Part shown: positions 27,160 through 35,829 of the stretch, in pieces
Layout of the letters: the number at the start of each line of letters is the position of its first letter
How positions within the stretch are numbered: the stretch's first letter is position 1
DNA from: Manganitrophus sp963718695
GTDB taxonomy: Bacteria > Nitrospirota > Nitrospiria > SBBL01 > Manganitrophaceae
DNA: 64,000 nucleotides
NCBI GenBank assembly: GCA_963718695.1
Contig: OY970371.1
Location: forward strand, 2,976,001 to 3,040,000
Direction: 5' to 3'
The notes under the pieces: model-generated
What the model was told of the DNA's origin: nothing
Seen by the model: only the letters and a program-made list of their open reading frames with translations
Database searches by the model: none
Position numbers and translations under genes: made by a program

Positions 27160-29709
27160 GTGATTCGACATCGATCCATTTTATACGGCTTGTTCTTTCT
27201 TTCGGGGACGGCCGGTCTGGTTTATGAAATCCTCTGGATGCGGTATTTTCAGCTCCTCTTCGGAAATACCGCCAAGGCGGCGGCGACAGTCCTGACCGTC
27301 TTTTTCCTCGGGATGGCAATCGGAAGCGCCCTCGGCGGCCGTTGGGCGCAGCGGGCGAAAAACCCCCTCCGCGTCTACGGCTGGGTCGAGCTCGGCATCG
27401 CTCTGGCGGCGGCCCCCGTTCCCCTCCTGCCGTTCCTCTACGAGCGGCTCCTTCCGGCATCGTTCTTCTTCGACGCCTCGTTTTCGTTGGACCTCCTCCG
27501 TTTTCTCTTGGCATTGGCGATGACCCTCCCGGCCGGGATTCTCCTCGGGGCGACCTTCCCGATCATGGGGGCGGCGCTGATTAAAGATCGCGACCCCTTG
27601 GGCCGCTCCGCTTCACTGCTCTACAGCCTCAACACCCTCGGCGCGGTCTGCGGCGTGGCGCTGACCGGCTTCTTCCTCCCGCCGGCGATCGGCATCTCAC
27701 TGACCTACGCCCTGGCCGTCGCCGTCAATCTTCTCCTGGGGGGATGGGTGGTCGGCGGATTGGTGAAGGACAATTCCATCCCTTCCTCTTCGAAACCGAT
27801 CGAAAGCCGCACCGCCCGCGCCGAGAATACTTCGCAGGCCACCCCCTCCGACCGGGTTCTCCTCGCCCTCGCCTTTGGATCGGGGATGGTCCTGATCGGC
27901 CTTGAGGTGTTGTGGACCCGGATGTTCGCCCTGATCTTCCAGAATTCGGTCTACAGCTTCTCCGCGATCCTCTTGACCGTGTTGATCGGGCTCTCCTCGG
28001 GGGCGCTCTTCGTCGGCCGGGTCGCGCCGAACGCGGCCCACCCGATGACCTTTCTCGGCGCCACGTTGGGTCTTGCCGCCTTCAGCACCCTTCTGATCCC
28101 CTTCCTCTTTTTGAAGACGACGGGGATTACCTACTTTGCCTATGGCGCCGGGTGGCCGTCGTATCTTTATCAGGTGATCTTGTTGATCGCCGTCATCATC
28201 TTCCTCCCCTCGCTCCTCGCCGGGATGACCCTCCCCCTCCTCTGGCAACTTTTTCATCGTCAAGGTCGCGCGGTCGGCGTCAGCCTGGGGACGGTGAATT
28301 TCTGGAACCTGCTCGGGGGGATCGCCGGCGCCACCGGCGCCGGTTTTTTCCTGATGCCGGCCTTCGGCCTCTGGACCAGCGTGGTCATCATGGCGATGAT
28401 GCTGCTCGGTCTCTCCCAAATCGCTCTTTGGTCGGCTTCATCGGACTGGCGTTGGCAGTCGGCCGCCGTCTTCTTATTCGTCGTGGCGGCGCTCTTTGTT
28501 TCAAACCCGTCGCGGTATCCGATCCAATACCTCAACAACGGAGAGAGGCTCCTTTACATCGACGAGGGAGAAGACGCGGTCGTCTCGGTCGTCGAAGACG
28601 CCGCCGGGGTCCGGTGGCTCAAGAGCAACAACACCTACCGGCTCGGCGCGACGACCGAAGTGCGGGGCGAGAAACGGCTGGGGCATCTTCCCCTCCTGCT
28701 TCATCCCGATCCGAAAAACGCCGCTTTCATCGGCGTCGGCACCGGGATTTCGATGAGCGCCGCCCTCGGCCATCCGCTCGAACGTCTCGTCGGCGTGGAG
28801 ATCCTTCCCGGCGTCCTCGACGCCATCCCCTACTTCTCCGAAGAAAACGGGGACCTCCTGAGCGATCCACGGGTGAAGATCTCCCTCGGCGATGGGCGGG
28901 TCTATCTGAGGACCACCGATCAGCGCTTCAACGTCATCATCTCCGATCTCTTCGTCCCCTGGCATGCCGGGACCGGAAGCCTCTACACCCTCGAACACTT
29001 CCGGGCCGGGCGGGAGCGGTTGAATCGGGGCGGCCTCTTCGTCCAGTGGCTCCCCCTCTACCAGATGTCGGAGCGGGAGCTGGGATCGATCGCGGCGACC
29101 TTCGCGGCGGTCTTTCCCCATGTGTCGATCTGGCGCGGGGACTTCTCGACGACCGCACCGATCATCGGCCTGGCCGGTTCGATCGACCCGCTCACGCTCG
29201 ACGAGGGGGCGCTCGCCGCGCGCCTCGCGACGTTGGCCGAGCAGGTCAAACCGCAAGACACGATTCTCCGGACCGTCTCCGACTTCACTTTGCTTTATGC
29301 CGGGGATCTCTCCTCGGTCCGCGCCTGGTTGGAGCCGTTTCCGCTCAACACCGATGATTCCCCGGTGGTCGAGTTTATGGCGCCGGTGAGCCAATCCCGC
29401 AAGGAGATGGTGAGCGGCCCCACGTTGATCTCGTTTTACCGGCGCATCCAGGAATCGCCGGCGGCAAACCCGGTGCGGGTCCGGCCGATCAACGGCTCGG
29501 AGGAGGCGGTCCTCTCGCCGCTGGCGGGGAATCTTCTCTTCGTCGCCATGGAGGCGAGGGGGGGAAAAGACGACAAAACCCGGCTCGCCCTGATCAACAG
29601 GGCGGCCGAGCTTCTTCCGGGGAGCAACGTGCTGAATCTGATGAATGTTGTCCTGAACGCGACGAGCGCCACCGCGACAAGAGGGGTTGCTTTGGATTCC
29701 TTGAAATGA
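27160..29709 (+). CDS. Polytopic membrane protein fused to spermidine-synthase-like domain
   Basis: 849 residues. The first about 450 form roughly 13-14 helices with MFS-like organisation (GLFFLSGTAGLVYEILWMRY; LGMAIGSALGGRWAQ). The rest is a Rossmann methyltransferase-type domain: IGVGTGISMSAAL (nucleotide loop), VGVEILPGVLDAIPYF, SLGDGRVYLR and IISDLFVPWHAGTGSLYT. True spermidine synthase has an Asp pair for the amine; here the SDLF stretch keeps one Asp, so the acceptor may differ. The start is GTG, and the gene overlaps DUF3570 as ATGA. Its insertion between DUF4266 and DUF3570 suggests a shared envelope role. Confidence 0.85.
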   Translation: MIRHRSILYGLFFLSGTAGLVYEILWMRYFQLLFGNTAKAAATVLTVFFLGMAIGSALGGRWAQRAKNPLRVYGWVELGIALAAAPVPLLPFLYERLLPASFFFDASFSLDLLRFLLALAMTLPAGILLGATFPIMGAALIKDRDPLGRSASLLYSLNTLGAVCGVALTGFFLPPAIGISLTYALAVAVNLLLGGWVVGGLVKDNSIPSSSKPIESRTARAENTSQATPSDRVLLALAFGSGMVLIGLEVLWTRMFALIFQNSVYSFSAILLTVLIGLSSGALFVGRVAPNAAHPMTFLGATLGLAAFSTLLIPFLFLKTTGITYFAYGAGWPSYLYQVILLIAVIIFLPSLLAGMTLPLLWQLFHRQGRAVGVSLGTVNFWNLLGGIAGATGAGFFLMPAFGLWTSVVIMAMMLLGLSQIALWSASSDWRWQSAAVFLFVVAALFVSNPSRYPIQYLNNGERLLYIDEGEDAVVSVVEDAAGVRWLKSNNTYRLGATTEVRGEKRLGHLPLLLHPDPKNAAFIGVGTGISMSAALGHPLERLVGVEILPGVLDAIPYFSEENGDLLSDPRVKISLGDGRVYLRTTDQRFNVIISDLFVPWHAGTGSLYTLEHFRAGRERLNRGGLFVQWLPLYQMSERELGSIAATFAAVFPHVSIWRGDFSTTAPIIGLAGSIDPLTLDEGALAARLATLAEQVKPQDTILRTVSDFTLLYAGDLSSVRAWLEPFPLNTDDSPVVEFMAPVSQSRKEMVSGPTLISFYRRIQESPAANPVRVRPINGSEEAVLSPLAGNLLFVAMEARGGKDDKTRLALINRAAELLPGSNVLNLMNVVLNATSATATRGVALDSLK

Positions 29710-30884
29710 CACCGCTGAAACGTAAAACGGATGGATGGAATATGATCAATCGATACAAAGTAGGCCCGGGGGGGCTCATCACGGCTCTCCTTGTCTTCCT
29801 CGCGGGATGCTTTTGGACGCAGCCGGTTGCGGCGCTCGACCTCCTCGACCTCTCGATGAGCTACTACAAAGACGATGATCGATTAACGGTGCACACGCCG
29901 AGCCTCTGGATCAATAAAGATCTGAGCGAGGCCACGTCGCTCAGCATCAAGTACACTTACGAGACATTCGAGAAAGAAGCGCCGCAAAATGCGGCCGACG
30001 CGGTCACCGGAGCAACCACCGTTTCCGGCGGCACCGGAGGAGGATTTGAAGAAGTGCGGCATGAGATCGTGACCGGCGCCTCCCAGCGGTGGGGGTCGAC
30101 GTTGTTCGGCTTCGGTTATTTTTATGGGGATGAGAACGATTTCCGCTCGAACGCCTACTCGGTCGCCGTCACCCAGGAGCTGTTCGATAAAAACCTGACC
30201 GTCACCGCGTTGTATGGAAAGACGTTCGACGAGATCTACAAACTTGATGAGCCGAATGAAGGCTTTCCAAAAGACAAGGATACCGACACGTTTACCATTG
30301 CAGCGACCCAAATCGTCACCCCTCAGCTTCTCATCTCCGGCGGATACAGCCTGTCATTGGTCAAAGGATATCAGAGCCTACCGCTCCGAAAAGTGAACGC
30401 CATTCAGGGCTTCATCCAGGGGATCCCGATCGGCACCATCTTCGAGGAAAACCACCCCGACGAACGGACCCGGCATACCGTTTTTCTCCGGGTGAGACAA
30501 TACTTCCTCTCCGGAAGATCGAGCGACCTGAACTTTTCCTATTACAGGGACGATTGGGGGGTGCATGCCATCGCCGCGGAGCCCCGCGTGGAGCAGTACC
30601 TTTCGGAGAGCGTGATTCTTCGGCTTCGTTATCGCATCTACTCGCAGACCGCCGCCGATTTCTACCAAGAGACCTACTCCGCGGCGGAAGTCACCCCCGA
30701 GTCGATCAAAACCGCCAACGTCCGGATGAGAGCGTTCGATTCCCACCAGTTCGGGGTTGCGATCCGTCTGATCGGAGAGACGATCGAGGACTGGTCGGTC
30801 TTGATGGCGTACGATCGATACTTTCAGACGAACGACGGGATTAAGGCGAATATTTTTCAGGTGACCCTGACCATCCCGTATTAG
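29706..30884 (+). CDS. DUF3570 outer-membrane barrel protein
   Basis: 392 residues with a signal segment (LITALLVFLAGCFWTQPVAA) and a beta-rich body starting LDLLDLSMSYYKDDDRLTVH. Alternating strands follow (WGSTLFGFGYFYGDENDFRS; SDLNFSYYRDDWGVHAI) and the last strand is ANIFQVTLTIPY. That is the DUF3570 pattern, a predicted outer-membrane barrel. It is regularly found with DUF4266, ApbE and TlpA. The start could also be the ATG at 29742. Function unknown. Confidence 0.87.
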   Translation: MTPLKRKTDGWNMINRYKVGPGGLITALLVFLAGCFWTQPVAALDLLDLSMSYYKDDDRLTVHTPSLWINKDLSEATSLSIKYTYETFEKEAPQNAADAVTGATTVSGGTGGGFEEVRHEIVTGASQRWGSTLFGFGYFYGDENDFRSNAYSVAVTQELFDKNLTVTALYGKTFDEIYKLDEPNEGFPKDKDTDTFTIAATQIVTPQLLISGGYSLSLVKGYQSLPLRKVNAIQGFIQGIPIGTIFEENHPDERTRHTVFLRVRQYFLSGRSSDLNFSYYRDDWGVHAIAAEPRVEQYLSESVILRLRYRIYSQTAADFYQETYSAAEVTPESIKTANVRMRAFDSHQFGVAIRLIGETIEDWSVLMAYDRYFQTNDGIKANIFQVTLTIPY

Positions 30885-30900
30885 GAGAAAAGAGGAATCA

Positions 30901-31641
30901 ATGTCCACAGCCGAGGTTTCCATCATGATGGCGTTTCTCGCGGGGCTGCTCTCATTTCTCTCCCCCTGCGTGCTGCCGCTCGTCCCCTCTTTTATCGTCT
31001 ACATCACCGGGATCTCGTTCGAGCAGTTGACGCAGGAGCGCCGCGACGGCCACCTTCAGCGGACCGCGCTGGCGCACGCCGGGACATTCGTCCTCGGATT
31101 TTCGGTCATCTTCATTCTCTTCGGCGCCTCGGCGACCGCGGCGGGGGAATGGCTGCTGGAGCACCAGTTCCATCTACAGCAGGTCGGGGGGATTCTGATC
31201 GTCTTATTCGGCCTCTTTATGATGGGGGCGATCCCCCTCCGTTTTCTCATGGCCGATAAGCGGTTTCATTTGAATCAACGCCCCGCCGGTTTCATCGGGA
31301 CGTTTTTCATCGGCGCAGCGTTCGGCGCCGGGTGGACCCCCTGCGTCGGGCCGATCCTCGGCTCGATCCTCTTGATGGCGAGCATGTCGGAATCGGTCGC
31401 CGCCGGCATCGCGCTGTTGACCGCCTATTCCCTCGGATTGGGGATTCCCCTCCTGATCGCAGCGGTCAGCCTGGGAACTTTTTTGGGCCGGATGAAGCGG
31501 GTCAACCGTTATCTCAGGCCGATCTCCTTCATCAGCGGGGCGCTGCTCGTCATACTCGGCGTCCTCTTTTTTACGGGCTATTTCGCCATTTTCACCGGAT
31601 GGTTAACTGAGGTAGGATTCGGATGGTACATCGCGCAATAA
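30901..31641 (+). CDS. ccdA: CcdA/DsbD-type thiol electron transporter
   Basis: Inner-membrane protein with six helices that carries reducing equivalents from cytoplasmic thioredoxin to periplasmic thiols. The paired cysteines are C23 (FLSPCVLPLVPS) and C148 (GAGWTPCVGP), with the usual flanking prolines. 246 residues, right for CcdA. It overlaps the porin-cytochrome gene by 19 bases, so the two are made together. This fits a need to keep the CxxCH cysteines of that cytochrome reduced for haem attachment. Confidence 0.93.
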   Translation: MSTAEVSIMMAFLAGLLSFLSPCVLPLVPSFIVYITGISFEQLTQERRDGHLQRTALAHAGTFVLGFSVIFILFGASATAAGEWLLEHQFHLQQVGGILIVLFGLFMMGAIPLRFLMADKRFHLNQRPAGFIGTFFIGAAFGAGWTPCVGPILGSILLMASMSESVAAGIALLTAYSLGLGIPLLIAAVSLGTFLGRMKRVNRYLRPISFISGALLVILGVLFFTGYFAIFTGWLTEVGFGWYIAQ

Positions 31642-33071
31642 GTGACAGAAATCATTTCCACACCGGCGTCATACTGCTGGTCGCCGTCGCAATCATTCTC
31701 TTTACCTTCTCCCGGAACGCCGAAGCAATCCCGGCGTTCGCCCGGACCCACCAGGCGCCGTGCACCCTTTGTCACGATGGATTCCCCAGACTCAATCATT
31801 TCGGAGAGGAATTCGAGCGCCGCGGGTTTCGGATGCCGGGGCAGGAGGGAAAATTTCTCTGGGAGCAGCCGCTCCCCTTCGCGGGACGGATCAACGCGCT
31901 GGCGCAGGTGGAGATCAACAAATGGTCGCCGGAACAGACCGACCTGTTCAGCTCCACCAAAAGCGGCGTGGGGCTGTTCGACTGGCAGATCCTCACCGGC
32001 GGGACGATCACGCCGCGCGTCTCCTTTTTCGGGCAGCTCGTCGGAAAAATTCAAGGGCTGGGCCCCGACGACACCGATGCCGACGCCGATCATGCCGTTC
32101 ATGGAATTTCGGAGATCCGGACCGAAGTTTTCTGGGCCCAGTTCAACGATCTGGCCGGCGAAGACGGCATGATGAATCTCCGGATCGGGCTCGATCACAT
32201 CGACAACCACTTCTTGTCCACCCCGCTGCGGCTGACCCATGCCGACTATTTAATCCAATTCCAGCCGGGACATATCGGCGCCTCGCTCCACCCGCTGGCG
32301 GTCGGCGTCGGCTTCAACGGCGGGCTCCCGGAGTCCGGCCTGGAGTACGACATCGGCGTTCGAAACTACGGACCGTTTTACGACTCCAAGGAGGGGAATG
32401 AACACCGGCTCGGCGCTTTTTATGCCGTGGTGAACAAACATATCGCGGAGAACACCGTCAGCTTCCTCCTTGCAACCGATCGAACCGGGAACGCCAATCT
32501 CGGCCAGGACGGGATGACGCTCGGCTGGGGGGCGAGCCTCGACATTCACCTCGGAAAGCTCAACATCGTTCCGGGCTTCTTCTGGTATCGCGACGCGTCC
32601 GGAACCGGCGCCGGAAGCGCCGGCGGCGGGGACGGTCATAACCATGACGAAGAAACCGGAGAGACGACCCCTCCTCCCGCCGATGAACACGATCATGACG
32701 GAACTGACGGAACCACCGACGGCGCTACCGATCACGCTCATGGAACCACCTTCCCGAACGGCCTGAACGTCTTCAGCGGCACCCTCGGAGCGACGTATCG
32801 GTTCAAACCATCTCTATTGGGAACGATCCGGTATGACTTCAATAATTTCGACGTAAAAGATGAGGGGATCGAGCGGGAGGCGAAGCAATACGTCGTCAGC
32901 CTGGCGTGGTATGTCTATCCCAACGTTCGGTGGATCGCCGAATACAGCCGTTTGACCACCAAAAATCTCGAGTTTGTGGGAGAGCCGGGATTGGCCTCCT
33001 TGGAGCCGACCGCCGCCGAGTCGGATCTGGCGCAGGACAAGGTTGTTTTAAGGCTCGATATCGGGTTCTGA
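31623..33071 (+). CDS. Monohaem porin-cytochrome (Cyc2-like architecture) with His/Asp-rich loop
   Basis: 482 residues. A signal segment ends about A35. One haem site follows, C47-T-L-C50-H51, in the context IPAFARTHQAPCTLCHDGF then PRLNHFGEEFERRGFRM. A short N-terminal CxxCH domain followed by a long outer-membrane barrel is the architecture of Cyc2-type fused porin-cytochromes; related but untested barrels share it. The last strand is DKVVLRLDIGF. Residues about 337-376 hold an insertion rich in His, Asp and Glu (GDGHNHDEETGE, DEHDHDGTDG), probably a loop that could bind metal. TAGGA precedes the start. Outer-membrane electron transfer is a strong inference; iron or manganese as donor is speculation. 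Confidence 0.82.
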   Translation: MVHRAISDRNHFHTGVILLVAVAIILFTFSRNAEAIPAFARTHQAPCTLCHDGFPRLNHFGEEFERRGFRMPGQEGKFLWEQPLPFAGRINALAQVEINKWSPEQTDLFSSTKSGVGLFDWQILTGGTITPRVSFFGQLVGKIQGLGPDDTDADADHAVHGISEIRTEVFWAQFNDLAGEDGMMNLRIGLDHIDNHFLSTPLRLTHADYLIQFQPGHIGASLHPLAVGVGFNGGLPESGLEYDIGVRNYGPFYDSKEGNEHRLGAFYAVVNKHIAENTVSFLLATDRTGNANLGQDGMTLGWGASLDIHLGKLNIVPGFFWYRDASGTGAGSAGGGDGHNHDEETGETTPPPADEHDHDGTDGTTDGATDHAHGTTFPNGLNVFSGTLGATYRFKPSLLGTIRYDFNNFDVKDEGIEREAKQYVVSLAWYVYPNVRWIAEYSRLTTKNLEFVGEPGLASLEPTAAESDLAQDKVVLRLDIGF

Positions 33072-33072
33072 T

Positions 33073-33219
33073 GTGGAAACCTTGAAAAGAAAAGAGAACG
33101 GCGGCTCTAAAAAAGAGCTGACCATCGAGGAAGACGATCTTCCCTTGACCATTATTTACAAAAATAAGCGCTACATTCTGATTCTCACAAGAAATGACAA
33201 ACTGATTTTGAATAAATAA
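33073..33219 (+). CDS. HemP-like haemin-uptake small protein
   Basis: A 48-residue frame starting GTG at 33073, overlapping the end of the porin-cytochrome gene. The C-terminal half, LTIIYKNKRYILILTRNDKL followed by ILNK, matches the HemP pattern (Ile-Tyr, Tyr-x-Leu, LTRxxKLILxK). HemP proteins go with haem uptake or act as small regulators of it. The N-terminus is charged and variable, as usual. It links haem to this cluster. The reading frame and ending are clear; the start could be the TTG at 33082. Confidence 0.72.
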   Translation: METLKRKENGGSKKELTIEEDDLPLTIIYKNKRYILILTRNDKLILNK

Positions 33220-33345
33220 CCGTGTAGCAGCCAGCCAGCCTTCTATCCGTTCGGAGCGGTCTCTTTTTGAGCGCGGAACGGATGGGAACGCCAGCCAGCC
33301 GATCAAGCGCAGGTGATCTGTCATCGGATATCGCCCCTTCCGTGA

Positions 33346-33373
33346 CCGATCTCCTCTTTGATCGGCTTTTTTT
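33346..33373 (+). terminator. Rho-independent terminator
   Basis: CCGATC, an eight-base loop and GATCGG, followed by C and seven T. It ends the transcript that began upstream (CcdA, porin-cytochrome, HemP-like) about 45 bases before propeller copy 2, so copy 2 needs its own promoter or read-through. Confidence 0.65.
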
Positions 33374-33416
33374 GTTCAAAAAACGAATCACCCAACAACC
33401 CAAAAAGGAGAATGAA

Positions 33417-34997
33417 ATGGAAGTGAAGTGGAGGAACATCATCGCAGGTTTGTTCACCGTCGCCGTGTTGACCGCATGCGGCGGCGGCAACGACGACAAC
33501 AGTGGCGCGGGGGCTCCGGCGCCGACCCCGACGCCAACCGCCGAGGAGTGGCTTCTCTTCGCGGAGGACGGGAGCACGAACAGCAACAATCTTTCCGTCT
33601 TCAAGGCAACGGCGTCATCGCCGATTCAGGTGCCGATTCCGAAATTGGGCCAGACCATCACATTGAACACCCTCCCCTTGGGGGAGATTCACTTCGCAAA
33701 TGGCAAGGCGTACATCGTCGTCACCTCCGGCCTCACCGGACCCGCTCCCGGAAACCTGCCGTCGGGAGGGCTCGTCGTGATCGACCTGGCCCACCCCGAC
33801 ACGGTGGAGACAATTCTGGTTCTCGCCAGCACCAGCACCGTCCGGGCCAGCCGGATCGTGCACCTCTACATCGAGCCGGACGGGAAAGTGGCGTGGGCCA
33901 ACAATGACGGGGCCAGCGGAGATAACAATGCCGATTCAGTTTTCCGTATTAATGTGGACCCGACGGATACCGACGCGTCCGATCCGGACGGGAAGTACCT
34001 CGATTATCGCGACATCCAGGTTGGAAACGGTCATCACAAATTGGCGATCGGCCGTCCCAGTGCGACCCGGCCGACGGTCCGGAAAGCCATTTACATCAGC
34101 AGCCTCACGGAGAACGTGGTCCATGTGATCGATAACGATACGGCCAGCGGGACGTTCGGCAAAGTCATCAAGACGATCCGGAATGTCGGCAACAGTCCCC
34201 ACGGGATGGATTACGCCCCCAACAGCGGACGCGCCTTTTCGGGCGTCACCAACGGCGGCCTTTTGAGCATCGACGGCACCCTGCTCGACGCCGCCAACAT
34301 TGCCAACTTCCCCGACGTCGACTGCACCCCCGGCGGCACCCCCCCGGCAGCGCCCGGCGGCCAGCCCTACACCGGCGGGACACCGATCGTGGATGCTTTT
34401 TGTGTGGGAAGTCCTGGAACACCCGGCGCCGGGCAGGAAGATCCCTCCGTTTTTAAACTGACCACCGGCATCGATACCAACCCCGCGTTGTTCACGGGAT
34501 ACCTGAAGGTTCTTTCCAACGATCACGACGAAGACACGATCTATGCCACCGGCCGCAACGGCAGTATCTCAAAGGGATGGGTCACGGTGATTAACCCTGG
34601 AAGCGGCGCGACGCCGCCGAGCGCCGAGACTGCCATCGATCTCGGCGACGGGGGCGGCAACAGCATCGCCCATGGGGGAGAGCATCACGGAGGGAAGATT
34701 TACGTTCCGAGCAACTCGGGGACCCTCAATGATGAGGTGGTGGTCATCGATGCCGATCACCACAACGCAACCGTCAACACGATCGTCAAACGAATCGAGG
34801 TCGGCGGACCTCCGGGGAACCTCCGATACAGCGGGGATGGAAGACTGGTCATGGTCCCCGTCACAAACGGAAACACCGTCAAGGTCATCGACACCGAGAC
34901 GGACGAGGTCATCGACACCTTGACGTTGACGTCGGGAACGACGGCCGGAAACGTCGGGCTGGTTCATCTGCCGTTTGACGCGGAGGACAACCGGTAA
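33417..34997 (+). CDS. Beta-propeller lipoprotein, copy 2
   Basis: About 526 residues from the ATG at 33417, which has GGAG six bases upstream; a longer frame from 33267 crosses the terminator and is rejected. Lipobox VAVLTAC is followed by a Gly/Asn and Ala/Pro/Thr linker. The body tracks copy 1 throughout (PTAEEWLLFAEDGS, GLTGPAPGNLPSGGLVVIDL, NVGNSPHGMDYAPNSGRA), with an extra Pro/Gly-rich insertion around residues 300-340. YVTN-type repeats close the protein (VMVPVTNGNTVKVIDTETDE). Codons are GC-rich like the surroundings, unlike copy 1. Function unknown; surface or periplasmic scaffold is likely. Confidence 0.77.
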   Translation: MEVKWRNIIAGLFTVAVLTACGGGNDDNSGAGAPAPTPTPTAEEWLLFAEDGSTNSNNLSVFKATASSPIQVPIPKLGQTITLNTLPLGEIHFANGKAYIVVTSGLTGPAPGNLPSGGLVVIDLAHPDTVETILVLASTSTVRASRIVHLYIEPDGKVAWANNDGASGDNNADSVFRINVDPTDTDASDPDGKYLDYRDIQVGNGHHKLAIGRPSATRPTVRKAIYISSLTENVVHVIDNDTASGTFGKVIKTIRNVGNSPHGMDYAPNSGRAFSGVTNGGLLSIDGTLLDAANIANFPDVDCTPGGTPPAAPGGQPYTGGTPIVDAFCVGSPGTPGAGQEDPSVFKLTTGIDTNPALFTGYLKVLSNDHDEDTIYATGRNGSISKGWVTVINPGSGATPPSAETAIDLGDGGGNSIAHGGEHHGGKIYVPSNSGTLNDEVVVIDADHHNATVNTIVKRIEVGGPPGNLRYSGDGRLVMVPVTNGNTVKVIDTETDEVIDTLTLTSGTTAGNVGLVHLPFDAEDNR

Positions 34998-35012
34998 CTT
35001 TCGGTCGGAAAA

Positions 35013-35038
35013 GGGCGGGGCATTTTTGCGCCCCGCCC
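35013..35038 (+). terminator. GC-rich hairpin after propeller copy 2
   Basis: A perfect nine-base stem GGGCGGGGC with loop ATTTTTGC, 16 bases after the stop. A near-identical GC stem follows copy 1. No T-run follows here, so it may be an RNA-stability element or weak terminator. Confidence 0.4.
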
Positions 35039-35079
35039 ACACCGATCCCCTCGGCGTTGTCATCGCCCGGGAACAAACG

Positions 35080-35313
35080 ATGGCAGAAACAAAAATGAAA
35101 AACACGAACGCGCACCATGGAAAGCTGATCTTCCCCGTCCTCCTCGACCGGAGGGCGAACATCGCCGAGCGCTTCGGCGTCGTCAGCCTGCCGGTGACCT
35201 TCTTTATCGATCAAGACGGAATTATTCGAGAACGGGTCGTGGGGGGGACATTGACGGAAGATGGGATCGAGGAAATTTTCAAAAGGGTCCAAACAAAGCA
35301 GGGCCCCGGTTGA
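35080..35313 (+). pseudogene. C-terminal fragment of a TlpA-like thioredoxin
   Basis: From the ATG at 35080 the product holds only the last part of a redoxin fold: FPVLLDRRANIAERFGVVSL, then PVTFFIDQDGIIRERVVG. The signal peptide and CxxC active site are absent, and no upstream frame supplies them. It is therefore most likely a remnant of a second thioredoxin gene. The surviving cis-proline loop (SLPVTFFID) differs clearly from that of the intact TlpA at 24728, so it is not a copy of that gene. Confidence 0.65.
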
Positions 35314-35444
35314 GCGCTTCGCCTTCCTACCGTTCACCTTGAGAGTACCGACAAGGAGTAGCCCGGCAGAGTGAATTGCTCCCTCTCTTGGAAGGGCCTA
35401 AAATGAGTCTTGAAACGGCATGACGAATAGGAGGGAGGAAAGCG

Positions 35445-35789
35445 ATGAAAAAATGGATGGGATTTTTAGCAGCATTGGTGCTGGCCATGGCGACGGGACC
35501 GGTTTTCGCCGATCATATCGAGCCGGTGCCGGCGAGAGGGATTGCAGATAAAGAAGCGAAGGAGCACTTTGAGAAAGGGGTCAAAGCGTTCAAGCAGGAC
35601 AAATTCGATCAAGCGGTGATCGAGTTCCAGGCAGCTGAGCAAGAAGACCCAACCGTTCCAGAGACCCATGTCAACCTGGCGATGGCCCTGGCGGCGGCGG
35701 GACAAACAGACCAGGCGGAGAAACATTTCGATCAAGCCTCTAATTTGATCGCACAGGCAGAGTCGCCTGAAATGATCCCCCAAGGGTAG
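35445..35789 (+). CDS. Exported TPR-repeat protein
   Basis: 114 residues with a signal peptide (GFLAALVLAMATGPVFA). Two to three TPR helices follow: EHFEKGVKAFKQDKFDQAVI and HVNLAMALAAAGQTDQAEKH. A GGAGGGAGGAAAG site lies just before the ATG. Likely a periplasmic scaffold; partners unknown. It is followed by a long stem terminator. Confidence 0.82.
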   Translation: MKKWMGFLAALVLAMATGPVFADHIEPVPARGIADKEAKEHFEKGVKAFKQDKFDQAVIEFQAAEQEDPTVPETHVNLAMALAAAGQTDQAEKHFDQASNLIAQAESPEMIPQG

Positions 35790-35829
35790 CCGAGCGCTTA
35801 AAGGAGGACGACCGCCCAGATGAAAATTT

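Noticed and set aside
27912..29357. A 481-residue plus-strand frame inside the spermidine-synthase-like gene
   Set aside because: Wrong frame, Arg/Pro-rich and motif-free, while the in-frame protein has clear domains.
33267..33416. Extended N-terminus of propeller copy 2
   Set aside because: It would cross an intrinsic terminator and place the lipoprotein signal internally; ATG 33417 has a good ribosome site.
35314..35444. Possible structured RNA before the TPR gene
   Set aside because: Some pairing can be drawn (CCGACAAGGAG, CTCCCTCTC) but no known riboswitch core is present.
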